From Miniphocaeibacter halophilus (GTDB lineage Bacteria; Bacillota; Clostridia; Tissierellales; Peptoniphilaceae): a DNA stretch of 64,000 bases. How positions within the stretch are numbered: the stretch's first letter is position 1; every line of letters starts with the position of its first letter. A program made the translations under genes and the position numbers. A model generated the notes under the pieces. It saw only the letters and a list, made by a program, of their open reading frames with translations, was not told the origin of the DNA and did no database searches. Positions 17,759 through 27,264 of the stretch are shown here, piece by piece. The DNA lies in assembly GCF_016458825.1 (NCBI RefSeq), contig NZ_CP066744.1:1175868-1239867 (forward strand), in the 5' to 3' direction.

Positions 17759-18427
17759 TTGGAGAATTGGTTTAACAAAGACATACTTGAAATAGTATGG
17801 TTAACATTAAAAATGGCCTTTTTTTCAACTCTTATTTCATCAGTCCTAGGAGTTTTCCTAGGATTGATTCTTGAAAGAGCTAATTTTATAGGTAAGAAAA
17901 TTATATTGAGAATCAATAGGACATTAATGGGAACGCCACCGGTAGTTATGGGGCTTATTGTGTATCTTTTGTTAATGCGTAAAGGTGTGTTAGGATTTTT
18001 AAATATTCTTTTTACATTACAAGCAATGATTTTTGCACAGGTTTTAATTATAACTCCTATAATAAGCGGTATGATTTGTGAATCTGCACAACATAAAGGA
18101 CCTAAAATTAGAGCTTTTGCAACAACTATGGGAGCTGATTTTTGGCAAAGCAATAAGCTGGTAATACGAGAATTAAAAAGTGAGATTTATTTTGCTGTAG
18201 TTACAGGTTTTAGCAGGTCCATAAGCGAAGTTGGAGCGGTTATGATAGTTGGAGGAAATATTTTACATAAGACTAGAACAATGACAACAGCTATTACTCT
18301 CTTAAGAAATAAGGGAAACTACAACGATGCTATAGTACTTGGAGTAATTTTATTGCTACTGAGTTTTATTATTCAAACTGTATTAGATTGGATTTTAAAA
18401 AGGGAGGAGTTAAATGAAAATATATAA
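17759..18427 (+). CDS. tupB: Tungstate ABC transporter permease TupB
   Basis: A 222-residue membrane permease. The start is a TTG about eight bases after AGAGGT; no in-frame ATG lies nearby. It shows five to six hydrophobic helices and the EAA-type loop (AFATTMGADFWQSNKLVIRELKSEI), with SRSISEVGAVMIVGGN typical of TupB/WtpB-like permeases. It overlaps tupC by 14 bases. Confidence 0.93.
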   Translation: MENWFNKDILEIVWLTLKMAFFSTLISSVLGVFLGLILERANFIGKKIILRINRTLMGTPPVVMGLIVYLLLMRKGVLGFLNILFTLQAMIFAQVLIITPIISGMICESAQHKGPKIRAFATTMGADFWQSNKLVIRELKSEIYFAVVTGFSRSISEVGAVMIVGGNILHKTRTMTTAITLLRNKGNYNDAIVLGVILLLLSFIIQTVLDWILKREELNENI

Positions 18428-19094
18428 TTTGAAAAAGACATTTGAAAACTTCACCTTATCAATAGATGATTTACATATTCCCCAAGGGAAAATTTATGGA
18501 ATAATTGGACCAAATGGTTGTGGGAAATCGACTTTAGTGAAAATTATAGCCAATACTATAAAAAAGGACTCTGGTAAAATAGATTATGAGGGTTTAACTT
18601 CTAAGGATATAACAATGGTCCCAAGAAAATCCTATATGATACATGATACTGTTTATAATAATCTTGTTTATCCCTTAGAAATTAGAAATATAAAACCAAG
18701 AAGGGAAATAGTAGATGAATATTTAAAACTTGCTGATTTTAACAATGAGGCTAACAAATATGCACCGGGACTTTCCGGTGGCCAGATGCAAAAATTAGCA
18801 TTAATAAGAGCTATGATTTTTTCTCCAAAATTTACGATTATAGATGAGGGCTTTTCAAATTTAGACATAGAAAGCACCTTTACCTTTGAAAAGGAAATAT
18901 TAAAAAGACAAAAGGAAAATCCTGCTACATGGATAATTATTAGTCATCAAATATCCAGTGTTTCTAGACTTTGTGATTACATATATTTTATGTGGGACGG
19001 GAAGGTTATAGCCGAAGGAGATAGGGAAAATATGATTTATAATCCAAAAATTCCGGAACTTAAAAGGTATTTACAGACAGTTTCCCTATCTTAA
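18414..19094 (+). CDS. tupC: Tungstate ABC transporter ATPase TupC
   Basis: A 226-residue ATPase with Walker A GPNGCGKST (32-40), signature LSGGQMQK (119-126) and Walker B ending in IIDEG (141-145); the residue after the catalytic Glu is Gly where most importers have Pro. AAGGGAGGAG upstream lies within tupB. No MOP-type C-terminal regulatory domain is present, so feedback by metal would have to act elsewhere, possibly through the tupA leader. Confidence 0.93.
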   Translation: MKIYNLKKTFENFTLSIDDLHIPQGKIYGIIGPNGCGKSTLVKIIANTIKKDSGKIDYEGLTSKDITMVPRKSYMIHDTVYNNLVYPLEIRNIKPRREIVDEYLKLADFNNEANKYAPGLSGGQMQKLALIRAMIFSPKFTIIDEGFSNLDIESTFTFEKEILKRQKENPATWIIISHQISSVSRLCDYIYFMWDGKVIAEGDRENMIYNPKIPELKRYLQTVSLS

Positions 19095-19108
19095 GAAGAG
19101 GTGAAAAG

Positions 19109-20338
19109 ATGAAGTTATTAAAAGTTGATGAAGTAGAAAGGGTCCAAGAAAAAATATGGAACATTGTAAATAATTGGAACTTGAATACAGAAATTATTAA
19201 TATTAGTGAAGCTTCAGGAAGAATTTTAGCCCATGATATTATTACCAAGGAAGACATTCCCGGTTTTACACGTTCAACAGTAGATGGCTATGCTGTTTTT
19301 TCAAAGGATACAGCAGCAGCAGGAGATAGTATTCCGGTATTTTTGAAAAATATTGGTGTAATAGAAATGGGACAAGCTTCAGATTTGGAAATAATATCCG
19401 GCCAGTGTGTAGAAATTTCCACAGGAGGAATGCTACCAAAAGGTGCTAACGGTGTTGTAATGGTTGAGTATACAGAGAATTTTGGTGAAGATGGAGTTGC
19501 TGTATCTTCAAGTATTTCAGAAGGTGAAAATGTTGTATATCCTAATGAAGATGTTTCAAAGGGGCAGTTGATTTTAAGGAAGGGAAGTAAACTATTACCT
19601 CAAAGTATTGGTGTGCTTTCCGCCTTGGGAATTACGGAAATAAAAGTTTATAAGCCACTGAGTTTAACTATTATTTCAACAGGGGATGAAATAGTTTCAC
19701 CGGAAAAACCTTTGGAACTAGGCAAGGTTAGAGATATAAACAGCCTTGCTTTAAAGGCGTTAGCTGAAAAAAATGGTTACAGTGTAATTGATATATTCGT
19801 TTTAAAGGATGATGAGGATTTATTAAGGGAAACTGTAAAAAAAGCTATGGAAAAAAGTGATTTAGTAGCAGTATCAGGTGGTAGTTCTCAAGGCAAGAAG
19901 GATATTACGGCAAAAGTTCTTGACAATATTTCATCACCGGGGGTCTTTACCCATGGAATGGCAATTAAACCCGGAAAACCAACAATAGTTGCTTATGATG
20001 AAAATAGCAAAACACTTTTAATTGGACTTCCTGGTCATCCAGTATCGGCTATGTTGGTTTTTGATATTTTATTTAACAAGATGATAAAAAAATTAATGGA
20101 AGTAGAAGAAGAACTTGAAATTCCAGCTAAAGTAACCACTAATTTAGCCTCCTCTCCAGGCAAGACAACTTGTTGGCCTGTAAAGCTATTAAAGGATAAA
20201 GGTGGATATTTAGCTAAACCCATATTTGGAAAATCGGGATTAATAACCTCTCTTTTAGGAGCTGATGGTTATTTCTCTGTAAATAGAAACCATGAAGGAT
20301 TGGAAAAAGGAGATGAGGTTTGGGTAAAATTATTTTAA
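19109..20338 (+). CDS. moeA: Molybdopterin (tungstopterin) molybdenumtransferase MoeA
   Basis: A 409-residue MoeA, the usual length. It inserts the metal oxyanion into adenylated pterin. The N-terminal part has STVDGYAV and the EISTGGMLPKGANGVVMVEYT segment; the MogA-like domain has STGDEIV and a SGGSSQGKKD loop; the C-terminal part has KPGKPT and LPGHPVSA. It follows tupC by 14 bases with AAGAGGTG before the ATG. A second MoeA follows, so the two may be specialised for W and Mo or for different steps; this is an inference. Confidence 0.94.
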   Translation: MKLLKVDEVERVQEKIWNIVNNWNLNTEIINISEASGRILAHDIITKEDIPGFTRSTVDGYAVFSKDTAAAGDSIPVFLKNIGVIEMGQASDLEIISGQCVEISTGGMLPKGANGVVMVEYTENFGEDGVAVSSSISEGENVVYPNEDVSKGQLILRKGSKLLPQSIGVLSALGITEIKVYKPLSLTIISTGDEIVSPEKPLELGKVRDINSLALKALAEKNGYSVIDIFVLKDDEDLLRETVKKAMEKSDLVAVSGGSSQGKKDITAKVLDNISSPGVFTHGMAIKPGKPTIVAYDENSKTLLIGLPGHPVSAMLVFDILFNKMIKKLMEVEEELEIPAKVTTNLASSPGKTTCWPVKLLKDKGGYLAKPIFGKSGLITSLLGADGYFSVNRNHEGLEKGDEVWVKLF

Positions 20339-20361
20339 ATAATTAGATAATGGAGGAAATA

Positions 20362-22273
20362 ATGTCCAAACGAAATTTTTATTTAAATGCTTTACCGGCA
20401 GATGAAGCACTAAAGCTATATAAAGATAGATTAAAAAAAAGTATTAAAGGCCTATGAAACTGAAACAATTTCTGTTGAAAAAGCCTTAGGTAGAATTACC
20501 TCAAAAGCTGTTTTTGCAAAATACAACTCTCCCTTATATGATTCAGCGGCTATGGATGGAATAGCTGTAGAAAGTAAAAAGACCATAGGAGCTAGGGAAA
20601 ACAAGCCGATTATGTTAAAAAAGGAAGACTATGTTGTTATAGACACAGGGGACCCGGTTTTTCAACCTTTTGATAGTGTAATAATGGTTGAAAACATTGA
20701 ACAGGAAGAAGACGGTTCTGTTTTAATTAGGAAGGCTGCAGCACCATGGCAACATATACGTCCTGTTGGAGAGGATATTGTTCAAGGCGAAATGATTTTA
20801 CCATCATCTCACAAAATAAGACCAATAGATATTGGTGTTTTAATAAGTGGTGGAGTTACTGAAATAGAGGTTATAAAAAAATTAAAAGTCGGTATTTATC
20901 CAACGGGAACTGAAATGATAGAAGCAAGGGACAATCCTAAAATAGGACAGATTATAGAATCAAATTCAATGATGTTTTCTGCCTTAATAGAAGAAAATGG
21001 AAGTATTCCCTTTAGGCACAGTGCATTACCGGATGATTATGAATTAATAAAAAACACAATAAAAGACGCTATAAAAGAATATGATATGTTAATTATAAAT
21101 GCAGGTTCATCTGCAGGAACAGAGGATTACACTGCTAATATATTAAAGGAAATAGGAGAAGTAGTAGTTCATGGAGTTGCAATAAAACCAGGGAAGCCGG
21201 TTATATTGGGAATAGTAGATAATAAGCCTGTAATAGGACTTCCGGGATATCCGGTGTCTGCCTATATAACCTATCAGAAATTTGTTGTTCCTATACTGGA
21301 ATTAATGGGAAATAAGGTAAAAAAAGAACAGGACACCATAGAGGCAAATATTGCTAGAAGAGTTGTTTCTTCAATAAAACATGAGGAATATATACGGGTT
21401 AAGGTTGGAAAAGTCGGAGAAAGATATGTGGCAATTCCTTTAGCTAGGGGAGCAGGAGCGGCTATGTCATTAGTTAGGGCAGATGGCTTTTGTATTATTG
21501 ACCAAAACCTAGAAGGATTAGAAGCTGGAGATAGAGTAAAAATCCTACTTAATAAAAGAGTTTCAGAACTTGAACAGACTCTGGTTTCCATAGGAAGCCA
21601 TGACTTAATATTGGATATAATTGCGGACATGATGTCTGAAAAATACCCGGGAGAATATTTGTCCAGTAGCCATGTAGGCAGTATGGCAGGGCTCCTGTCC
21701 TTAAAAAGAGAAGAAGCTCATATGGCACCAATACACATATTAGATGATAAAACATCACGATATAATATTCCAATAGTAAAAGAAATACTAGGAGACAGGC
21801 CTATGGCTTTAATAAAGGGAGTAGGACGAATCCAAGGAATAATGGTTCAAAAGGAAAATAAACTTGGAATTAAAGGTATAAAGGACTTAATAAAACATAG
21901 ATATATAAACAGACAAAGAGGAGCAGGTACCCGCATTATGTTGGATTTCAAACTTAAAGAAGCGGGAATTTCTCCAGAGGAAATTACAGGTTACGACAGG
22001 GAAGCAGCAACTCATATGGCAGTAGCTGTAGCTATTAAAAACAACAGTGCCGATGCAGGAATGGGAATTTTATCGGCAGCTAAAGCCGTGGATTTGGATT
22101 TTATTCCTATAGCAAATGAAGAATACGATTTTGCAATTCCTGTAGAAAACTTAGAACTTAAACAGGTAAAGGACTTTATAGAAATTTTAAAAAGCCATGA
22201 ATTTAAAAATAAACTCATTCAAATGGGTGGCTACTCTACTGAAAAAACAGGAGAAATTGTTATAATAAAATGA
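20362..22273 (+). CDS. MoeA fused to a PBP-like domain, frameshifted near its N-terminus
   Basis: The true start is the ATG at 20362 behind GGAGGAAATA. The first 26 codons read as a MoeA N-terminus, then an A8 run at 20433-20440 puts translation out of frame and it stops at 20457. Counting seven A's restores one continuous frame (VLKAYETETISVEKALGRI) into the long reading frame that is open through MDGIAVESK at 20552. The MoeA part (STYP-like loops, KPGKPVILG, LPGYPVSA) ends near two thirds of the protein. The last ~240 residues are a periplasmic-binding-protein-like domain (GSHDLILDI, SSHVGSMAGL, RQRGAGTRIMLD) as in MoeA-LysR-substrate fusions thought to sense the metal or cofactor. The frame break may be a sequence error, a recent mutation, or a site corrected by polymerase slippage. 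Confidence 0.85.
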
Positions 22274-22315
22274 AATTATATTATAAAATAAATTTTTAAG
22301 GGGGAAATTATTGTT

Positions 22316-24181
22316 ATGACAACAGGAGGATTTAGGGGGAAAATTTTAAGAATTGACCTAACAAATAAAGAATTTTACGAAGAAACTCCACCATTGGAGT
22401 TTTACAAAGACTATGTAGGCGGTGCACTTTTAAGTGCAAAAATCATGTATGATGAAACAGATCCAAAAATGGATCCATTAAGTGAAGATAATAAAATAAT
22501 TTATTCAGCAGGACCATTAACAGGAACCGATACACCATGTGCAAGTAGATTATGTATGGTTACTAAATCTCCTTTAACTAACACAATAACCACCTCATTA
22601 AGTGGAGGGTATTTCCCGGTAGAATTAAAAAGAGCAGGTTACGATGCTATTGTAATATCAGGCAAAGCTGAAAAACCTACCTTTGTATTTATAAAAGATG
22701 GAACTGTAAAATTTAGAGATGCTACAAGATATTGGGGATTAAATGTTTTTGATACTCAAATGTACATGAAGGAACAATTAAGGGATCAAAATATACGTAT
22801 TTCATGTATAGGTCCTGCAGCCGAAAAACTAAGTACAATGGGTTGTGTAATTAATGAAGCCAGAGCAGCAGGACGAAAAGGAATAGGAGCAGTACTTGGA
22901 AGTAAGAATTTAAAAGCTGTAGCCATTAGAGGTACAGATGAAATTCCAGTTGCTGATAAGGCAAGATCTAAAAAGTCCATATCCCAAATGCTAAAATACT
23001 TTAAGGCAAGTCCTATGGCCTATCCACAATTTGGTACAAAAGGCTCATCTGTTGCATTTGAGGTAACGAGTAATTTAGGGGTTCTTCCGTCATATAACTG
23101 GTTAAACTCAGAAGACATAGATTGGGATGAAGTTATGGGACCAGAGGTTTTAAACGAGTATAATATTACGAGAAACCCATGTGACAGATGTCCAATTGCT
23201 TGTAGCCAGGTTAGACTTATAAGAAAGGGAAAATATTCAGGAATATCATCTGAAGGACCTGAATATGAATCGATGTTCTCACTAGGAACTCTTCTTGGTA
23301 TAAAATCTGCAGAATTTACAATAGTTGCAGATAGATTAACAGATGAACTGGGTATTGACAATATATCTGTAGGAGCTGCTATAGCCTTTGCAATGGAGCT
23401 TTATGAAAAGGGAATTATAACAAAAGAAGATACCGGTGGCTTAGAACTTAATTTTGGAAATGAAGATGCAGCTTTAACCCTTATGAAACAAATTGCTTTT
23501 AGGGAAGGCTTTGGAGCTGTATTAACAGATGGAACTAAAAAAGCTGCTGAAATAATTGGTAAAGGTAGTGAAGCCTACACTCTTGAAGTAAAAGGCTTGG
23601 AATTACCGGCTTATGATGCAAGGGGGTTAAAGGCTCAGGCTTTAAACTTTGCAACATCCTTTACAGGTGCTGACCATAATAAAGGATATGCCTTCCAAGA
23701 GGTATTTGGAACACCTTATCCTCATGCAGTAGATAGATTAGCCCTTGAAGGCAAGGGGAAATTAACTAAATTTAACCAGGATTTTGCTTCATTATACGAC
23801 ATAGTAACATTTTGTGAATTCCCTGCACAAGCAGCATTAGTAGAAAATTTTCAAGCATTAACAGCTGAGCTACTAAGTGGAATAATGGGATTTGAATATA
23901 CGGAAGACGATGCATGGCAAATGGGAGAAAAACTTATAAATCTTTGTAGAATGTATAATATTAGAAATGGATTTACAAGAAAAGATGACTCTCTACCAAC
24001 AAGGGTAAAAAATGAGCCTATACCTAGTGGCTTGTCAAAAGGTGCAGTTACAACTCAAGAGGAATTGGACTTTATGTTAGACGAATACTATGAAGCAAGA
24101 GGTTGGGACCAGGAAGGAATGCCAACTCCGGAAAAACTTGAAGAATTAGGTTTAGAATTTGCCATAAAGGACCTACCATAA
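22316..24181 (+). CDS. aor: Tungsten-containing aldehyde:ferredoxin oxidoreductase
   Basis: A 621-residue cytoplasmic enzyme, normal length for the family. It oxidises aldehydes to acids with ferredoxin as acceptor, or reduces acids in reverse. The [4Fe-4S] ligands are visible as Cys289, Cys292 and Cys296 (CDRCPIAC) and Cys500 (TFCEF), closely matching the spacing known for archaeal AOR. Bis-pterin contacts show in the N-terminal GGALLSAKIMYDE region and the C-terminal NIRNGFTRKDDSLP segment. Its tungstate importer, two MoeA proteins, MoaD and an activating enzyme surround it. In an amino-acid fermenter the likely substrates are aldehydes derived from 2-oxo acids. Confidence 0.95.
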   Translation: MTTGGFRGKILRIDLTNKEFYEETPPLEFYKDYVGGALLSAKIMYDETDPKMDPLSEDNKIIYSAGPLTGTDTPCASRLCMVTKSPLTNTITTSLSGGYFPVELKRAGYDAIVISGKAEKPTFVFIKDGTVKFRDATRYWGLNVFDTQMYMKEQLRDQNIRISCIGPAAEKLSTMGCVINEARAAGRKGIGAVLGSKNLKAVAIRGTDEIPVADKARSKKSISQMLKYFKASPMAYPQFGTKGSSVAFEVTSNLGVLPSYNWLNSEDIDWDEVMGPEVLNEYNITRNPCDRCPIACSQVRLIRKGKYSGISSEGPEYESMFSLGTLLGIKSAEFTIVADRLTDELGIDNISVGAAIAFAMELYEKGIITKEDTGGLELNFGNEDAALTLMKQIAFREGFGAVLTDGTKKAAEIIGKGSEAYTLEVKGLELPAYDARGLKAQALNFATSFTGADHNKGYAFQEVFGTPYPHAVDRLALEGKGKLTKFNQDFASLYDIVTFCEFPAQAALVENFQALTAELLSGIMGFEYTEDDAWQMGEKLINLCRMYNIRNGFTRKDDSLPTRVKNEPIPSGLSKGAVTTQEELDFMLDEYYEARGWDQEGMPTPEKLEELGLEFAIKDLP

Positions 24182-24184
24182 AAA

Positions 24185-24487
24185 ATGCTTGAAATTAAAG
24201 TAAGGTTAATAGGACTATATAGAAAAATTGCTAACTCTCCGGAAATAGTAGTTGAAATTGAAGAGGAAACATTAGGAAAACCTACTACAATCTATGACCT
24301 ATTAAAAAAAATAAGTTCATACTATGGTGAGGAAATGGAGTCCTTGTTGTATACTGAAACCGGTGAAGTTGATGATTGGTCTAGAATTATGATAAACGGA
24401 AAGGACATTCGTTTCATTGAAGAGTCTGAAAAGATTTTAAAGCCAGGGGATTTTGTCCATATATTCTCTATGGCTGCCGGTGGTTAG
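24185..24487 (+). CDS. moaD: MoaD/ThiS-like sulfur carrier
   Basis: A 100-residue ubiquitin-fold protein that begins four bases after aor and ends in Ala-Ala-Gly-Gly, the C-terminal di-glycine that is adenylated and thiocarboxylated to donate sulfur for the pterin dithiolene. It is a little longer than typical MoaD. Its position next to AOR and an E1-like enzyme indicates service to the tungsten cofactor. Coding AAAGGA near the end of aor may act as ribosome binding site. Confidence 0.88.
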   Translation: MLEIKVRLIGLYRKIANSPEIVVEIEEETLGKPTTIYDLLKKISSYYGEEMESLLYTETGEVDDWSRIMINGKDIRFIEESEKILKPGDFVHIFSMAAGG

Positions 24488-24507
24488 TCTTATATTAGGT
24501 AGAACTT

Positions 24508-24539
24508 AAAAATAAAGGCATTAATATGCCTTTATTTTT
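24508..24539 (+). terminator. Intrinsic terminator after moaD
   Basis: AAAAATAAAGGCAT pairs with ATGCCTTTATTTTT across TAAT. The E1-like gene follows, so read-through or a separate promoter must serve it. Confidence 0.85.
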
Positions 24540-24568
24540 ATACTAAAATTACATACAAGAGGTGTGTT

Positions 24569-25267
24569 TTGAATATTCAAGAAAGATATGAAAAAAATCT
24601 AGGAACCTTTACCTTAGAGGAAGTAGAAAAAATAAGAAGAAAGAAAATTTGCATAATAGGATGTGGAGGATTAGGCGGGTACTGTGCCAATGCCCTTGCA
24701 AGGTTTGGAGTTGGAAAAATTACTCTAGTAGACGGAGATGTTTTTAAGGAAAGCAATTTAAACCGCCAGTTATTTTCAAATTATCAGCTTATTGATTCTA
24801 AAACAAATAAGGCTGAAGCAGTTGCAGAAAATTTAAGGGAAATAAATTCTGAAATTAATATTGTAGCAATACCTGAAATGATTAATGAGCAGAATGGTGA
24901 AAAAATATTAAAAGACCATGATCTTGTTATAGACTGTCTTGACAATGTTCCTTCAAGAATGCTACTTTCAAAACTTTGTACAAAAGAAAATTTAGTAATG
25001 GTCCATGGTGCAATATCAAAGTGGTATGGACAAGTGGCAAATATATTTCCAAATGATAATTTAATAAAGAAAATATATTCAGAAAAAACACTAAATGGTG
25101 AGCGTAGCGAAATTGATTTTTCAGTACCTAGCTTTATTCCTCAAATAATTTCCTCTGTCCAAGTAAGTGAAGCTTTAAAATATTTGTCAGGGAAAAAGGA
25201 AATACTAGAAGGCGAACTACTATTAGTTGATTTACTATACAATGAATTTAATATTATTAAATTATAG
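24569..25267 (+). CDS. ThiF/MoeB/HesA-family adenylyltransferase
   Basis: A 232-residue E1-like enzyme starting at a TTG five bases after AGAGGTG. It has the nucleotide-binding GCGGLGGYCAN (31-41), VDGDVFKESNLNRQLF with the Arg finger, and DCLDNVPSR. It would adenylate the C-terminal Gly of the adjacent MoaD-like protein. The paired CxxC zinc ligands of E. coli MoeB are not evident, which is common in shorter HesA/ThiF forms. ThiF for thiamine is possible, but the neighbours argue for the pterin cofactor. Confidence 0.85.
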   Translation: MNIQERYEKNLGTFTLEEVEKIRRKKICIIGCGGLGGYCANALARFGVGKITLVDGDVFKESNLNRQLFSNYQLIDSKTNKAEAVAENLREINSEINIVAIPEMINEQNGEKILKDHDLVIDCLDNVPSRMLLSKLCTKENLVMVHGAISKWYGQVANIFPNDNLIKKIYSEKTLNGERSEIDFSVPSFIPQIISSVQVSEALKYLSGKKEILEGELLLVDLLYNEFNIIKL

Positions 25268-25318
25268 TGCTAATGACATTAGATAATAAAGAGAATTAAA
25301 AGAGAATATGATAAATGG

Positions 25319-25356
25319 ATTAAAAAGGTGCGCATATAAGTGTGCCTTTTTAATTT
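25319..25356 (+). terminator. Intrinsic terminator after the ThiF/MoeB-like gene
   Basis: ATTAAAAAGGTGCGC pairs, with G-U pairs, with GTGTGCCTTTTTAAT across ATATAA. Confidence 0.8.
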
Positions 25357-25391
25357 TAAAAGTGATAATTTATTAACTATATATTCTTTGA

Positions 25392-25421
25392 TTGACTTAT
25401 GATAAAACGTTATATTATAAT
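25392..25421 (+). promoter_or_regulatory. Promoter of the hydrogenase operon
   Basis: TTGACT at 25392-25397, an 18-base spacer and TATAAT at 25416-25421, about 30 bases before the hydC start. Confidence 0.7.
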
Positions 25422-25452
25422 TGAATATATAATAGGGAAAAGGGGTAGAAAT

Positions 25453-25962
25453 ATGAGTTATAAACTAGTATCAAAACCGTTGTCAGAAGAACAGACTAAA
25501 ATGGTAAACGATATCATTGAAAAGAATGGTAGTACTAAAAAAGATATACTTAATACCTTAATAGAATTACAGGATTCTTTAGAGGAAAAGTATATAGGGG
25601 AGGAAGTAGCAAAGATTGTTTCAGATAAAATAGGCATTCCATTAGTTGATTTATACGACATATTAACTTTCTATGATATGCTTAGCACTAAACCAAGGGC
25701 GAAATATAAAATAGAGGTTTGTACATGTGCATCTTGTTACTTAAATGGAAGTGACTCATTAGTGGATATTGTAGAAAGAAATCTAGGTATTAAGTTAGGG
25801 GAACATACTGATGATTGGCTATTTGAATTTGAAAAATGCTCATGTGTTGGAGCTTGTGAAATTGGTCCAATAATTAAAGTAGGAAACGAAATTTACGGCA
25901 ATTTAAATGAACGATTAGTTGCTAGTATTATTGGTGAACTTAGGGACAATAAGGATTTATAG
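25453..25962 (+). CDS. hydC: [FeFe]-hydrogenase subunit HydC (NuoE-like, 2Fe-2S)
   Basis: A 169-residue thioredoxin-fold [2Fe-2S] subunit. Four Cys ligands are seen as CTCASC (C-x4-C spacing) and CSCVGAC (C-x3-C spacing). I start at 25453 because AGGGG precedes it; upstream in-frame ATGs lack one. In HydABC and Nuo complexes this subunit sits next to the flavin subunit encoded directly downstream. Confidence 0.92.
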   Translation: MSYKLVSKPLSEEQTKMVNDIIEKNGSTKKDILNTLIELQDSLEEKYIGEEVAKIVSDKIGIPLVDLYDILTFYDMLSTKPRAKYKIEVCTCASCYLNGSDSLVDIVERNLGIKLGEHTDDWLFEFEKCSCVGACEIGPIIKVGNEIYGNLNERLVASIIGELRDNKDL

Positions 25963-25971
25963 GAGGATAGA

Positions 25972-27264
25972 ATGACTAAAACAATAGAGTTAATTACAGG
26001 TACGGTAGATAAATCCTACATGCATTCTATAGAGGACTATAAATCCCATAGGGGTTTTAACGGTCTTAATAATGCTGTAAAAATGGACAAGGAAGACATT
26101 ATACAGGAAATAATAGATGCTAAATTATTAGGTCGTGGTGGTGCAGGCTTTCCAACGGGAATAAAATGGAGACATTTATACAGTGTAGAAGGGGAACCTA
26201 AATATATTGTTTGTAATGCCGATGAAGGAGAACCGGGAACCTTTAAAGATAGGTTATTTATGAAAAAAGATCCTTTAATTGTAATTGAGGGAATGTTAAT
26301 TGCAGCATATGTATTTGGTTCTAAGGAAGGTTATATATATATAAGAGGGGAATATAGAGGATTATTTGAAGGTTTTGAATTAGCATTAAAAAATGCCAAA
26401 GAAGCTGGATATTTAGGGGAAAATATTCTAGGTATTGAAGGATTTGACTTTGATATTAATATAATATCAGGGGCAGGTGCTTATGTTTGTGGAGAAAATT
26501 CAACACTTTTAAACTCCATTGAAGGACAAGCGGGTAGACCTAGAGTAAAACCACCTCGTTTAGCAGAAGTAGGGCTATTTGGTAAACCGACTTTAGTTAA
26601 TAATGTTGAAACTTTTGCCAATATTCCAATTATTTTAGATAGAGGAGCAGAGTATTATAGGTCAGTAGGAACAGAGGAAAGTGGTGGGTCTTTAATAGTT
26701 TGTACTTCAGGTCATGCAAAAAACAGACACTATTTCGAAGTACCAGTTGGAACAAATTTAAAGGATATAATCTATGATGAGGAATTAGCAGGAGGAACTT
26801 CAACTAGAAAACCTGTTAAGTTTGTTCATATTGGAGGACAATCCGGTCCCCTTGCTTTTCCGGAGCAGTTTGATATTTCCTTTGACCATATATCTTTAAG
26901 AAATGCCGGACTTTCAATAGGTACAGGTGCTATTGTAATAGTAGATGAGTCAGTTTGTTTAGTAGATTATTTAAAGAAGGTATTTGAATTTTTTATAGAC
27001 GAATCATGTGGTAAATGTAATCCTTGTAGAGAAGGAAATCAACAAATGTATATACTCTTAGATAAATTTAGTAAAGGTGAAGGAACAGAAAAGGACATAG
27101 AAACTATGAAGAACTTAGCTGAAGCTATGATGCAAGCGTCTTTCTGTGGACTTGGTCAAGCTGCACCAACAGCCTTAATGTCTGCATTAAGGCATAGGGA
27201 ATCTGAGTTTTTAGCCCATGTAGATAAAGAATGTAGTAAATGTTTCAAAAAGGAGGTTATGTAA
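25972..27264 (+). CDS. hydB: [FeFe]-hydrogenase subunit HydB (NuoF-like, FMN/NADH)
   Basis: A 430-residue NADH-binding flavoprotein with GRGGAGFPTGIKW (NADH), ADEGEPGTFKDR, GAGAYVCGENSTLL (FMN) and CGKCNPCREG plus a later Cys for the [4Fe-4S] cluster. It is of NuoF length. The N-terminal thioredoxin-like and C-terminal 2x[4Fe-4S] extensions of the ~600-residue HydB of Thermotoga-type bifurcating enzymes are absent. GGAGGAT precedes the ATG, and the stop overlaps the hydA start by one base. It passes electrons between NADH and HydA. Confidence 0.92.
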   Translation: MTKTIELITGTVDKSYMHSIEDYKSHRGFNGLNNAVKMDKEDIIQEIIDAKLLGRGGAGFPTGIKWRHLYSVEGEPKYIVCNADEGEPGTFKDRLFMKKDPLIVIEGMLIAAYVFGSKEGYIYIRGEYRGLFEGFELALKNAKEAGYLGENILGIEGFDFDINIISGAGAYVCGENSTLLNSIEGQAGRPRVKPPRLAEVGLFGKPTLVNNVETFANIPIILDRGAEYYRSVGTEESGGSLIVCTSGHAKNRHYFEVPVGTNLKDIIYDEELAGGTSTRKPVKFVHIGGQSGPLAFPEQFDISFDHISLRNAGLSIGTGAIVIVDESVCLVDYLKKVFEFFIDESCGKCNPCREGNQQMYILLDKFSKGEGTEKDIETMKNLAEAMMQASFCGLGQAAPTALMSALRHRESEFLAHVDKECSKCFKKEVM

